The position numbers were made by a program, and so were the translations under genes. 64,000 nt of DNA. It comes from Hetaerina americana (taxonomy: Eukaryota > Arthropoda > Insecta > Odonata > Calopterygidae). The first letter of the stretch is position 1. Every line of letters starts with the position of its first letter. Below, in pieces: positions 47,690 through 58,595 of the stretch. The stretch lies in NCBI GenBank assembly GCA_022747635.1, contig JAKTNV010000011.1:15495975-15559974 (forward strand), read 5' to 3'. A model generated the notes under the pieces. It was not told the DNA's origin, made no database searches, and saw only the letters and a list, made by a program, of their open reading frames with translations.

Positions 47690-47935
47690 TCCTCGATAGC
47701 TCAAGTGGTTAAGAGCATCCGCCCGGCAAGTGGAAAGATCCGGTGTTCGAGTCCCGGTTGAGGAAATATTTTTACTCTTGTGATCCGTTCGATTCCGCCT
47801 TCCCCACCTCTATTGTGTTCGTCCTTTATACGTGTTCCTATCCCTTTTCCTTATATATGTTTCTGTATATATGAGTATTTATTCGTCGTTTGGCGGGATT
47901 TCGTGTTTGAATGTATATATATATATATATAAATA
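47690..47935 (+). repeat. tRNA-derived SINE with (TA)n tail
   Basis: 47,691-47,763 folds as a near-complete tRNA: acceptor CCTCGA/TTGAGG, D stem GCTC/GAGC, anticodon stem TCCGC/GTGGA with loop CCGGCAA, and a T arm around GTGTTCGAGTCCC. Loop position 33 is C rather than the near-invariant U, against a working tRNA. A body of about 150 bp follows, then (TA)n at 47,914-47,931. TTTGGCGGGATTTCGTG near 47,889 recurs inverted at about 50,580 beside another (TA)n. Confidence 0.75.
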
Positions 47936-48004
47936 CACACACATCCATATATGAAAATTAAAATATGTTGCACGGTTCAAAAAAGTAACTTTCATATGTA
48001 AACA

Positions 48005-49135
48005 CTAGCTGACCCGGCGAACTTCGTACCGCCTAACAATCAATGAGCAATTTAGTTACACCATTTATAATTCAAGAACGGCAGTACCAATTTTGATCAA
48101 ACTTGACTTATAAGGAAATAATATAAGGTAATATAAGGAAAAAATTCAATAAAACTACAAAAATAAGTATTACAATGGCTTGCCAGAAATACATTTTCTC
48201 TATTCAATCAATACATATATACGTTCGGGCTTATTCTCTTGAGTCCATCACCTTCTGATGTACAACATTTTTTGTTTTGTTATGAGGCACAAGAACAAAT
48301 AAAGCGGATGGTTCACCAACGCGTGAACATACCACATATAATTGACCATGAGAAAAACATAGGTTTTCCAGATTCAGACCACAACACTCAACGATGGGCC
48401 TTGTGATTTGTTAATCGTCATTGCGAATGCAACATGAATAGGAAATTGGATTCGTTTAAACTCAAAGGACATATCATGGGAATCCTCGGAATAAGAACTT
48501 CCTCATCTTTGAATTTTTCTTTGAGTATAGTCACATGAATCACATTGATCATCAATTTTTTTGTCACCAAACGCGTTCCATTGCGGGGTTCTGGTTGGTT
48601 TTGGTTTCGAAGCATCATGACTACTGAGCCAACCTCTAGCTTTAAATTGTGCGGTAGTAAGCCTACCAAATCCTAGGAGATTATAAATTCAGATGGATAG
48701 TTGGTGACTTTGACCTCTATGTTACACTATTAATAGATTTGAGTGATTACCGAGTACCAACGATTGGATTCTGAATTGAATCTTCTATATTTTTTATTGG
48801 CCGCCAATATTGCTCGCTCACTCAACCTTTTGTGTTTTTTGTAGTTATCAATGATGTTTGGGAACACTTTGTTGATGAGCTCATCTTTCGATGAAACCAA
48901 ATTGCAAAACTTCCAAGGAAAGGAAACCAATCCGAACGGTTCGTTGACAGGAACACGGCCATTACCGATAACCACAAATTGCTACGTTATATCTTCAGCA
49001 GATGGATCGTTCAGCAATGCAACTCTCATGTTTGTTATCAGTTGAAGTTTATTCACATAGCGCCAGAGATTCGATGATTTGAGGCAAGCGTTAATTCCAT
49101 CAGCAGCAGTCGATCTTGGAATGACTATATATATA
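48005..49135 (-). pseudogene. Helitron remnant: C-terminal helicase region and 3' terminus
   Basis: The minus strand carries the end of a Pif1-like Helitron helicase (rolling-circle DNA transposition), reading downward from 49,125: IPRSTAADGINACLK, GNGRVPVNEPFGLVSFP, SSKDELINKVFPNIIDNYKK, ERAILAANKK, then LPHNLKLEVGSVVMMLRNQN, NGTRLVTKKLMINVI, EEVLIPRIPMICPLSLNE, FAMTINKSQG and CFSHGQLYVVCSRVG. The frame is broken near 48,980, 48,700 and 48,415. The element ends at 48,005 with CTAG (CTRR rule) preceded by GGCGGTACGAAGTTCGCC, a short hairpin, and the next host base is T, as expected. The Rep domain and 5' end are missing; a mariner abuts it at 49,136. Confidence 0.88.
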
Positions 49136-50457
49136 CTACCTTGATCAAAAAGTTCCCGGAATAACCACCGTGTGGCGCTCCCATCGTTCCGATTTGAGTT
49201 ATGTTTTTTTTGTTAAATTGGTACATCTGTCGTTGATATTCCCTTTAAATCTTAGTGTCATAACTTGACATTTGCAAAAGTTACGGTCGGTTTTCGGTAT
49301 GTCCATCAGTGCTTCCTGCGATTTTTCCATTACTTCCTCTCGGCTGCTAAAACGCGTTCCCCGTAATGGTTTTTTAACTCGATTGGACAGAAAGAAGTCA
49401 CAGGGAGCCAAATCAGGTGAATTCGGTGGGTGTTGGATGGTATTTGTTGCATTTTTCGTCAAAAAATTACGAATAATGATAGCACTGTGCGACGGTGCGT
49501 TATCATGGTGCAAAATCCACGAGAGTTTTCTGCCCACATTTCTGGTCTCTTTCGGCGAATTGCTTCACGCAAACGTCTCATAACGCCCAAATAATACTCT
49601 TTGTTTACTGTCTGGCCTTCTGGCAAAAATTCATGATGCACTACACCGTTGTAATCCATGAAAACCGTCAGCATTGCCTTCTTTTTTGACTGAAAACGAC
49701 GTGGTTTTTTTGGTCTCGGCTCATTTGGTGAACGCCATTCACTTGCCTGATGTCTGGATTGCGTGTCGTACTCATAAACCCACGTCTCGTCTCCAGTAAT
49801 GATCCTTTTGATGAATGTGGGATCGGATTCAGCCTCGCAAATCATGTCTTTTGCGACGTCAACACGGTCTCTTTTTTGCATGAAATTGAGGTCTTTTGGC
49901 ATGCTACACGACGGAAACCCAAATCATTAACCACAATGTCTTGGGCGGATCCATAGGCAATGTTCAAGTCCTCCGCTATTTCTCTGATGGTTAATTTGCG
50001 GTTATTGACCAACATTTCTTTTACTTTATCAATTTTTTCACCGACTTTCGATGTCGATGGTCTGCCACTGCGTTCATCATCTTCGATTGACTCACGACCA
50101 CTTCTGAACCGCTCGTGCCACTGGTAAACGACCGTTTTTTTTAGAGAATCGTTGCCGAAACACTTTTCCAACATTTCCAACGTCCGTGCGCCACTAAATC
50201 CGTTTTTTACGCAAAATTTAATACAAGTTCGTTGTTGCAAATTTAAATCCATTTCTGCAATTGTAAAAAATCGCCAACACACACAGAGATAGATGTACTC
50301 TTGGCTACGTAACTTTTGCAAATGTCAAGTTATGACACTAAGATTTAAAGGGAATATCAACAACAGATGTACCAATTTAACAAAAAAAACAGAACTCAAA
50401 TCGGAACGATGGGAGCGCCACACGGTGGTTATTCCGGGAACTTTTTGTTCAAGGTAG
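49136..50457 (-). mobile_element. Full-length mariner with ~150-bp inverted repeats
   Basis: A 1322-bp element starts CTACCTTGATCAAAAAGTTC and ends in the inverse, with TA on both sides (49,134-49,135; 50,458-50,459). The inverted match runs from 49,136 to 49,285 and from 50,457 to 50,308, about 150 bp with only three or so mismatches, far longer than the ~28-30 bp usual for mariners. The arms include untranslated regions and the last ~25 codons of the transposase frame. It sits directly against the Helitron remnant. Confidence 0.93.
49199..50252 (-). pseudogene. Mariner transposase, nearly intact (two frameshifts)
   Basis: DD34D transposase read on the minus strand from MDLNLQQRT (50,252). 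Helix-turn-helix pair: IKFCVKNGFSGARTLEML...VVYQWHERFRSG, DDERSGRPS linker, REIAEDLNIAYGSAQDIV. Catalytic residues all present: ITGDETWVYEYD, LHHDNAPSHSAI, NSPDLAPCDFFL (N replaces the usual Y). Frameshifts lie near 49,900 (after RRVACQ, before PKDLNF) and near 49,517 (before WILHHDN). The final ~25 residues are encoded within the left inverted repeat. Diverged from the other mariners here. Confidence 0.9.
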
Positions 50458-50459
50458 TA

Positions 50460-50505
50460 TATATATATAGTATATATATAGAGTATATATACAGTGATCT
50501 TGGAA

Positions 50506-50553
<48 letters not shown>

Positions 50554-50720
50554 AAATGCATACATAGATTCACACCCACACGAAAACCCACCAAATGGCG
50601 AAGCCATGGTCATACACATGGATATAGATGAAAGGGAAAATGCTATGAATACAAAGATGTGCTAGATTTAACCGCACCCTTGAAGTGCATCATACTATCT
50701 AGTAACCTTTTTTGCCTCGG
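50460..50720 (-). repeat. (TA)n tract with SINE-like body
   Basis: TA runs at 50,459-50,490 and 50,508-50,550. The adjoining 50,551-50,605, read on the minus strand (GCCATTTGGTGGGTTTTCGT), resembles the body/tail junction of the SINE at 47,889. The interval contains GATCTTGGAATGA at 50,493, duplicated from 49,112. Confidence 0.5.
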
Positions 50721-50895
50721 TGGTCATTTTTTAATAGTTTTTCCCTTGCACATAATATCTCCAGGCGATGTTTTTCTATTTCGTTATTTTCGTCACCTTA
50801 CATTTTTTTTCCTTTTAACTTCGTAATACTAAATATATTGATTCCAAGATATATCATTCACCTGCATTGAAAACTTGTCATAGAGAGAAAAAAAT

Positions 50896-51060
50896 ACTGC
50901 CTGTTCAAAAAATCGCGACGGTTTGGATGAGCGAGTGTCTGACCGCTCTCGCTCGGCGTGATACGGTTCGAGCTTTCTGACCAATCAAGTCCCTTTTGAG
51001 ATAGCATCGTTGTTTTGTCGTTCTTTGATAAGCTCCGTAGTCGAAGCATTTCTTTATTTA
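50896..51060 (+). mobile_element. Mariner 5' end fragment (inverted repeat plus 5' UTR), tentative
   Basis: CTGTTCAAAAAATCGCGACG resembles the end GGTTCAAAAAGTATCGCGAT of the fragment at 53,217. The following ~150 bp (CGCTCTCGCTCGGCGTG ... CCGTAGTCGAAGCATTTC) has the look of a mariner 5' leader. No transposase codons follow. The reading frame on the other strand (50,858-51,049) is an artefact. Confidence 0.4.
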
Positions 51061-51899
51061 GTTTTTATAGCCGAGGACGCAGTGACGGATTCATGGCGCC
51101 CTGGCCAAGCGGGACGTCAAAAGGAAGCGCAAGACTAAAAGCTCGTGTGGGGTGAATCCAATTTTCTAGCGTCATGCGTTTTGCTTCTGCTTCAGAACGT
51201 TTGAGCCTCGAAGCCATGGATTAGAATTGAACGGGGAGGTATCATTGCGCCGAAATCTGGCGAGGTACGTTCGGTCTTGTTTCCGGCCGAAATCGTGTAT
51301 ACACCGCGGTAAGATCTCTTCGAGTAATACTCGATCGATTACAATGCGTGTTTTATCTTTAGGAGACGACAATCGACAAGTACGTATGTATACGCTAAGT
51401 ACGTATGTTATCTACGTATATTACTCAAGTGATACTATATTAAGGAGTGTGGCAGATGGTGATACTGCACTGGGTATGTGAATCAACGTACAGGAAGCAT
51501 CTAAATTATATCCTGAAAACCGTAGCATGAGCGTGTGGTAGAGGTCGTTGGATGAGGGATAATGACCCATTTCTTTTTTTTTGCCACATCCTGCCCACTT
51601 GGCACGCAGGTTATGGCACGGATATAGCATGTGAAGGCAATAACTGTAGCTGTGGCGGTGACATGATTTTACTCATACTCATACCTATAGTATCACATTA
51701 AACAGAAAGTGTAGGAAAGGTTTCAAATGGGTGTCATTTCCGTTCACTTTCGAAAATTTGATCAAAGATCCCGGACAAGGAAATAGATGAAGGGTTTATT
51801 TTTGTGCGTAGGGTATCAGGTCGCGTCTATTCAAGCGAGGCTAAGGAATGTACAGGATAATAAATCGTAGCTCAAGTTTTCCTTTGGCATACGTATATA
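51061..51899. other. No gene seen
   Basis: Unassigned; 51,060-51,330 is comparatively GC- and CpG-rich. Confidence 0.4.
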
Positions 51900-53190
51900 C
51901 GAGGGTAATTCCTGAATTACCCGACCCAACAAAGAAAACACGAAAAATTGGAGAAAAATATATTTATTTTATAACGCAATCTCCTTTCAGCACTCTACAC
52001 TTTTCCCAGCGATGTTCAATAAGTTCAATACCCTTTTCATTATAAGAACTGTCTTGATCCTCCAGATAGCCATTAACTGCCGGCATCACTTCTTCACGGT
52101 TGAAAAATCTTTGACCACCGAGCCCTTTATTCAAGTTTGCGAACAGAAAATAATGCGAGGGGGCTAAATCTGGCGAATAGGGTGCATGGGGTAGCAATTC
52201 AAACTTGAATGTATGAATTTTGGCCATTGCAATAACGGTTTTGCGAGATGGTGCATTTTCTTAATGAAACAACACTTTCTTCTTACCCAAATGCCGGAGC
52301 TTTTGCTTGATTCCTTCGCTCAAACGTTGCAATAAGTTGGCATAATACTCGCCGTTGATAGTTTTTTCTTTTTCAAGATAGTCATTGAAAATTATCCCAC
52401 ACACATCCCAAAAAACCGACGCCATGATCTTGCCTGCAGATGAAACGGTCTACGCCTTCTTTAGAGGAAGCACTCCCTTTTAAATCCATTGTTTTGATTG
52501 TTCTTTTGTCTTGGGTGTGAAGTAATGGATCCATATTTCATCTAAGGTTATGAAATCGCCCAAAAATTCTGCTTTGCTCGTTTGAAACTTTGCTAAACAC
52601 TCAATTGAAACATCTTCACGACTCTGATTTTCTCAAGGGTGAGCAAACGCGGCACCCATCAGCACAGCTTTCTCATGTCCAAATTTTCCCTTAATATGCG
52701 ATATACCGCACTTTTTGAAATGCCTACTATGTCTGCTAGCTCGCGCATTTTCAGTCGAAGATCATTCAGCAGAACTTAGTGGATTTTCTTCACCGCTTAT
52801 GGAGTCGTCACCTCATTTGGTCAACCAATGCGATGATCGTCTTGACCGCTCGTACGGCCTCGATAAATTTCTGCTACCCAATATTTTACAGCTGTAAACG
52901 AAGGAGCAGACTCACCCAGAGTAGAATCCAGTTCAGCTTTTACATTGGTTGGGCTGAGGTATTTTAAATAAAAGTATTGTGTCACATAACGATGACCAAT
53001 TTTCTCCATTTTCACAAATTCACTGAAAACGTTCACCATTGATGACTGCCAAAAAAATACTAATTAAAGTGGCGTCTTCAAACTTAAAACATATGCTTTA
53101 TAAATTGTGTATTTTCTAATACACTGATATTTTTCAAACATCTACCACCACTTCTAGGTCAGACCAGTTACTTCTAGGCATATATGAGGT
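51900..53190 (-). mobile_element. Degenerate mariner, near full length
   Basis: Left end CGAGGGTAATTCCTGAATTA after TA; the right end near 53,170-53,187 (TTACTTCTAGG...) is a decayed match to the end at 18,591. Minus-strand transposase: helix-turn-helix start at 53,039-52,821 (YLSPTNVKAELDSTLGESAP, WVAEIYRGR), eroded middle, then at 52,260 FH*ENAPS: a stop sits before the second catalytic position and the Asp itself is Glu. The third site is intact (YSPDLAPSHYFLF), and the end reads RWEKCRVLKGD. Same family as the tail at 18,401-18,612. Dead by several lesions. Confidence 0.85.
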
Positions 53191-53216
53191 AGGTTCAACG
53201 GCTCCCACGTATATGT

Positions 53217-53522
53217 GGTCGGTTCAAAAAGTATCGCGATTATTGTTTTTTTTTCAAAACTATTTATTTATTCATGAATATCTATTTTGTCCCCTTCAAA
53301 GTAATCCCCATTAGATATTAAACACTTATGCCACCGTTTTTTTCCAAACCTCGAAGCACTTCAAAAATATTTTTGTGATCCTTTTCAGCTCCTCCTTCGA
53401 ATCAGTCTTTGTCTCGTCAACGGTAGCGTAGCGTCGTCCTTTCATGAGCCTCTTCAGTTTCGGGAACAAGAAAAAGTCATTGGGATCCAGATCTGGGGAG
53501 TACGGTGGCTGCGGCGTAATTT
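53217..53522 (-). mobile_element. Mariner 3' end fragment, another family
   Basis: The end GGTTCAAAAAGTATCGCGAT lies at 53,221. Reading the minus strand from 53,522: ITPQPPYSPDLDPNDFFLFP (third catalytic Asp retained), LKRLMKGRRYATVDETK, then a C-terminus with CFEVWKK and, after a frameshift, GDYFEGDK. Everything upstream of the third catalytic block is missing. Confidence 0.8.
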
Positions 53523-54189
53523 CCCTCTTCAGTTAATAGTACCTTCTATCAGTCTTCATCTCGCCCGACTATCCTGTTCTATTCTCTTTCCTGCTTAACA
53601 AATATTCTCCCCTCGCTTTCAGATCCTCTTGATAAAAATAATTTTATTCTCAGCGGGTGAGTGATGTTACGGGTATTTTTTATGGCTCAAATTTTAGTTC
53701 TTTGAAATTAAAATTTTTCCATCGTTATCGTTTGTCTTAATCGACCTATCGCCAATCATCATATGATTTTTTCATTCCAAAAAATAATTTGCTTCCACTT
53801 TTCATACTTAGATATAGAGATCTTTAATTCACATGGTAGTAAATCTCCGTTTTTCTCCACATATTTTCCATATAGTTTTTAAAAATTGATCGTAAATAAT
53901 CCCGGGGAAGTTTTTCTGATTTTTAATATTTTTAAATCGGTGAACCTGTTGAAATTTAATAATGAACGTAGCATAGATGCATCTTGTGATGAGATATACG
54001 CCGGCATAGCTTCCATTATGAGACCTTCATTTTTTCATATAAAATAACGTCGAGTTATATAGTTTATTTTTAATTGGAGTTACTCTATGAAATATGAGTA
54101 TTTAGACGATATTAGTTATCTTCTATACATCATGGGAGTTTTCCTACTTGTTGGTTTAACTTTCTTTTCTTCTTGGTAACTTGAACCCG
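53523..54189. other. No gene seen
   Basis: AT-rich, unassigned. Confidence 0.4.
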
Positions 54190-54460
54190 CCTACATAACT
54201 TATCGTTCTATCTCCACTTATGCTTAACGTTCTCCATTTTATTACGGGCTTCTCAAAACCCCCTTTACCTATAAATGGTTTCCACCGTCCATTGGTCTAC
54301 ATTTCTTGGGTTTCCTATGGTTTTTCTCTTCGTCCACCGTATTTAAATCTTCATCATTAAGTAACTTTTCCTCTTTCTATCCAACTTATTTCCCTCATTT
54401 TATGACTCTCACACTCCTCGAAAGGCTCCAATCTACGTTAAAACTCTTACCTTATTAGTA
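54190..54460 (-). pseudogene. RTE-like LINE scrap (tentative)
   Basis: The minus strand reads RLEPFEECESHKMREISWIE near 54,430-54,370, comparable with SFEIWVWRRMEKVIWKE at 29.0 kb. The remaining sequence is too decayed to align by eye. Confidence 0.35.
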
Positions 54461-56399
54461 CATTTTAGTTTGATACTACATTAAGCTTCATATTAGTCTT
54501 AAAAAATCATTACCTTGTTTAGTTTTTGTTACTCTCATCGATTATGTTCTTTAAGCGAGTGATTATTTCTCCTAACTATTCACATTTTTCTCCAAAACGC
54601 TGCCCAAATAAACCGGGCACACTGCTTCAGCCTATTTCCTTCTTTTTAATTCTTGACTTGAGTTTTCCTGCTTAATTATGATTTCATTACTTCGGCTTCA
54701 TATTTCTTTTATTCCTCCTTCTAATGTGCTCTGACTAACTACTTTTTACTCATCTGTAAACTAGTTCGCTCATCTAACCGCCTACAATTTATAGTCAAGT
54801 AATTGCAGTCTTAGTGAATCCATGATAGGAATCAGTTTTTTTTAATTTGAAAATGTATCAGCGTTCTCACTGGCCACTCATTTTACGTCCGTCTCATTTT
54901 ACGTTTTTACAGGATGATGCTCTTAACCGGTGAAGATTAATGGATAAAGATTTGATCTGAAACCACCCCATTCGATAAAAAGGAAATAGAGGCATCGGTT
55001 TTGACTTTGCTTATCTGATTTTGTTATTTATGCTTCACGTAATGTGCCGGAATAAATTTTGAAAGATTTAATAGAGCATTGAACCGCTGATATCAAAGTG
55101 ACCGTGATCGACCTCGTGTCTTTGACCTCTTCCTTCTCTTCTTCCTCCCCTATCTTCAGTAATTATGGTCTTAATTGTCGTCGTGGGCGTTCAAAGGAGG
55201 ACGAAGATCCTCCTGTTGCGTATGCAGGCAATGTCACACCATTTGGGTGTGCATGCGTGTGGACAGAGTTATAATTGAACCCCTGTGTGGAGTGGTTAGG
55301 GAGGGAAAGAGAAAAAAAATGAAGTGCGGTTGCGCATCCTATGGCCCTCAATTCTCAGGTTTCGCGAGTTCTCCTTCGGGTTCACGTAACGGGATTCCTT
55401 GTGAAGTTTATTTCTGTTCCCCGTCGGCCGTTCCTCGAACATTATTTTTTTTTCCCAGCCAATCTGATCTCAAGTTAAAGGGAGCGAAAATGGGGTGCTT
55501 CCGGGAGAGAGCTTTCCGGGGTGTCACGTACGCACCACCAAACCCTCCCCCCCTCTTCCAACGGTTGTCCCCTCCTCTCTCCAGCCCCACCCCATCCGTG
55601 CCATAAATTCCGTTCAATTCTTTTTTTTCGTCACCTCCCTCGTCCGGCTGTTTTTTTTCCTCCCTCCCTGTAAAGTGACCGCGCGGCGGACGACCTGGCT
55701 CTATCAATCCTACTCTCTGCTGTCTTTGCGAGAAAATGAGAAAGAGTGGTTTTTTTTTCTTCCACCATAACTCCGTCACTTGCTCTTCTGGAACTGGGGA
55801 CGTGAAGGGGATCGTCTTTAAAAGGTTTTGGCAATTTTGGTCCATATATAAAGTGAATAATTTATGATGGTATCATGAGTGGTCATGGCAAGTGGGTGAT
55901 GTAAGATGGTTGCGAAATCTCACCAGAAAAATCTCTTTTAAAAACCTTAAATTATAATAGTAGTCTTTTGTGACTTTTCGTCGTCCCCATGGTGAAATTA
56001 ACTCAATGTAAATCACAACAATATTATAAATTATTATTTAAATAGGTTATTCCACCAAACTGCTACCAAAAATCTCTATCAACACGACGTATTATAAAAT
56101 GCAATCATAGAATCGTAATTTATTCCCGTTTTCTGAAATTTAATACTTATTAAATTGAAAGTTATTCATGTTGCATGCGTATTATTAGGTGAATCAAATC
56201 GATTTGGTAGTCCGCCACTTAAGTTTTGAATTAAAACAGAATACAGCATGCCTATATTCCTGCAGCCCATCTTAGCAAACAACCTTTTATTGATTTATAT
56301 GAATTAATTTGTGTTAAATATTAATTGTTGATTCCTTTCATCACTAGTATTGCAATCCTAACAATGATTTACTTCCGACCTCCATTTTTCTCCATTCCG
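54461..56399. other. No gene seen; CpG-containing GC-rich block at 55,160-55,840
   Basis: The block holds overlapping frames on both strands (55,175-55,606; 55,408-55,845), each explained by C/T-rich or G/A-rich composition, with none of the periodic or domain features of a gene. Flanks are AT-rich. Confidence 0.4.
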
Positions 56400-56760
56400 A
56401 GTAAATTCTCTCTAAGCCCCTGTTAGCCTCTCTGTTTTACGTCCTTAATTTGTTCAACGTCTTTGGCTCTTGGTCTTTCGTTACAGGATCTGCTTTTAAA
56501 TGTTCCCTCATATTTTGTTTCTAACTAATCCATCGTGCCTCAAGGTGTTTCCCATCCATTCCTGGTTCTTAATTGTCGTAGACGTCCCTCCATATACCAT
56601 TGCCTTTTCTTCTTCCTCTCTTCCATATATAATTCTTCGTTCCTCACTTTGTCTGTCCGTTTAACTTCCAGCATACTCCTCTCCAGTACCATCTTACAAA
56701 GACTTCTATTCTTCGCTGGACCACTTTTCCAATATTCCATGCTCTGATCGGTATCGGTAA
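56400..56760 (-). pseudogene. LINE C-terminal fragment (RTE-like group)
   Basis: The minus-strand frame reads MEYWKSGPAKNRSLCKMVLE, then RSMLEVKRTDKVRNEELYME and RKKKRQWYMEGRLRQ. This resembles the M..M.R..GKTR.DKIRNE.IRE......I...RLRWFGH region near the end of RT proteins. No GH motif survives. Confidence 0.45.
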
Positions 56761-56914
56761 GGTACTATTATTCTTACGGGCGATAAGTTTCCTGACAAAA
56801 CCTAAATGCAGACTTTTTTGATTTAGCCTACTCAGAAAGAGAATGGCATAACCTTCATCTACATTTTTTTTTTTTTTTACGGATACTATACAGTACTTCA
56901 TCTACATCTTCATA
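56761..56914. other. No gene seen; poly-T run
   Basis: T run of about 16 at 56,863-56,878 between two LINE fragments; on the minus strand this is an A-run. Confidence 0.4.
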
Positions 56915-57800
56915 GTACCTCCCAAACTGCCGCGTGGGCGTGTGGCGGGGGGTGTCAGGTCCCCACCCGTAATTAGGAATAAAACCGCATGCAAAACCCA
57001 CAAATTCATGCCAATATACACACAAAAAATCGTACATATTCATGCAAAAACCTTTAAAACTCACACAAGCAGATACATATACGTGCATGCACCTACTTTG
57101 GTTTCTTACTACTGTGATTCCTGATTGCTCGGGAAGGAATGAACATTTGTATCTATCTGTACTGGATTCCATCTCGCTCATCTTATCTTTATGGTCTGAT
57201 CTACTTAAATAGTGTGGGGCCATAATAATTCATTCGGCGTCAATGTTGAACGTGTTTGTTCTAAACCTCTCTTAAAGTCTCAGTCTCTCTCTTGCTCTCT
57301 TCGCATTTCAAGTGGCTCCCAGCTTGAGACCCCTAAGAGGCGTGTCACACTTTTCTTCTTATTACAAAAAAGTTCACAAATCTAGCTGGTTTCTCTAGAT
57401 TTTATCTAACTCTTGTTCCTAGTATTCTTCTAAGGATCCCAAATACTTGCGGCATATTCCAAAGGAGGTCTAACTAGAGTAAAATAACAGCTCGCTTTTA
57501 CTTTCACATTGCATTTTTCAACCACCCGTTTAATAAAGCCGAGTTTCTTTAAAGTGGATCCGCATATAATCCTTACGTTTACTCTTAATGAAAAGGGTGT
57601 TGTTAGAACTACCCCCACAAATTAAACTTGATCGGCCGTAGTTACCATTGAACCCTCTATTTCATAATTTATATCCTGTTCTCCCATTTACTTTTTTCAA
57701 AATTTCAAAACTTCGCATTTGTCTATATTAAGCGGTAATCCCCATTCTTTAACCCCTGAATCCTTAAACGCCATGCCATAATCCCACAACTTCTGCAGTC
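56915..57800 (-). pseudogene. CR1-like LINE, C-terminal half to 3' tail
   Basis: Minus-strand blocks: WGLPLNIDKCEVLKF (about 57,750), GSTLKKLGFIKRVVEKCN and LVRPPLEYAASIWDP (57,430-57,560), APHYLSRSDHKDKM (about 57,215), TDRYKCSFLPEQ (about 57,160), and the terminal hairpin segment (CCTCCCAAACTGCCGCGTGG on plus) at 56,920. Same layout as 7945-9143. The frame is broken repeatedly; the RT palm is missing. Confidence 0.75.
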
Positions 57801-57879
57801 ATCAACCATAGCCAAGTTAAACATGGACGTAGTTTAGAAGATGATCGTTAGCCTATTCATATGTATTAACCTCTCGTTA

Positions 57880-58595
57880 TTAGATTTTGTTGCCAGCGAG
57901 ACATTAGACATGACCCTAGTTCATCTACGTCTCAATACCGTGGAATTAATCGCAGGGCCACGTGCTCGAATTAATGCACAGTCAATAGTTACAATTTTAA
58001 TGTCCAACATTCTAATATTAATACAAATTCTTCTGGAAGAATTAGGATGGAAGCCCCTAGTTAACCTAAAGCTTCAATACAGGTTAAATTTACTGCGTAA
58101 GTTTGTGGCAGGTTACTAATCTGCGGATGTTAAGGACATATTACAGGCCCCCACTTACTATGTCTGATAAGATCACCAACGCAAAATCAGGGAGATTTAT
58201 TACAGAAAGGATTAATTTGAAATGTCGTTTTTTCTCGAACCATTTGAGGTCATAATAGACATGACAGCAATCGCGTAGGAGATAATTAGAATTATGTTGA
58301 TACACTTGTTGATATCTGACATGTTTCTTCCAGCATGCTATTTTTTTATTTAATGGACTAATCTTTTTAATAGTTCTACAGCACGATTTGAATGTACGTA
58401 TCCTGTTATTAAATATGTTTTCATGTAAGTACTTTCTTCCGTGTAATTAAGATTAATCGAGTGCTTCAAAAAACTAATATTTGTGTAGAGGTAATGTATA
58501 TAATTTGGTTTTGCATGTGGTTTTATTCTAATTCACGGGCGGTGACCTAACAACCCCCGCCACACGCCCTTGTGGCGGCTTGCGGGGTATCGTTT
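57880..58595 (+). pseudogene. CR1-like LINE, C-terminal fragment to 3' tail, opposite orientation
   Basis: Plus-strand blocks: ILLEELGWKPLVNLKLQYRL with NLLRKF (58,030-58,110; the LEELGWE.L..RRL..RLNLL motif), APTYYV, DHQRKIREI (about 58,165), CRFFSRTI (about 58,225), then the sense tail CCGCCACACGCCC...GTGGCGGCTTGCGGGGTAT at 58,555-58,590. It points away from the neighbouring copy at 56,915-57,800. Confidence 0.7.

Noticed and set aside
50325..50594. Ile/Tyr-repeat open frames
   Set aside because: Translations of (TA)n and of the mariner inverted repeat.
55175..55845. Overlapping 143- and 145-codon open frames on opposite strands
   Set aside because: C/T- and G/A-rich composition makes both strands stop-poor; no domain, start context or splice context supports either.
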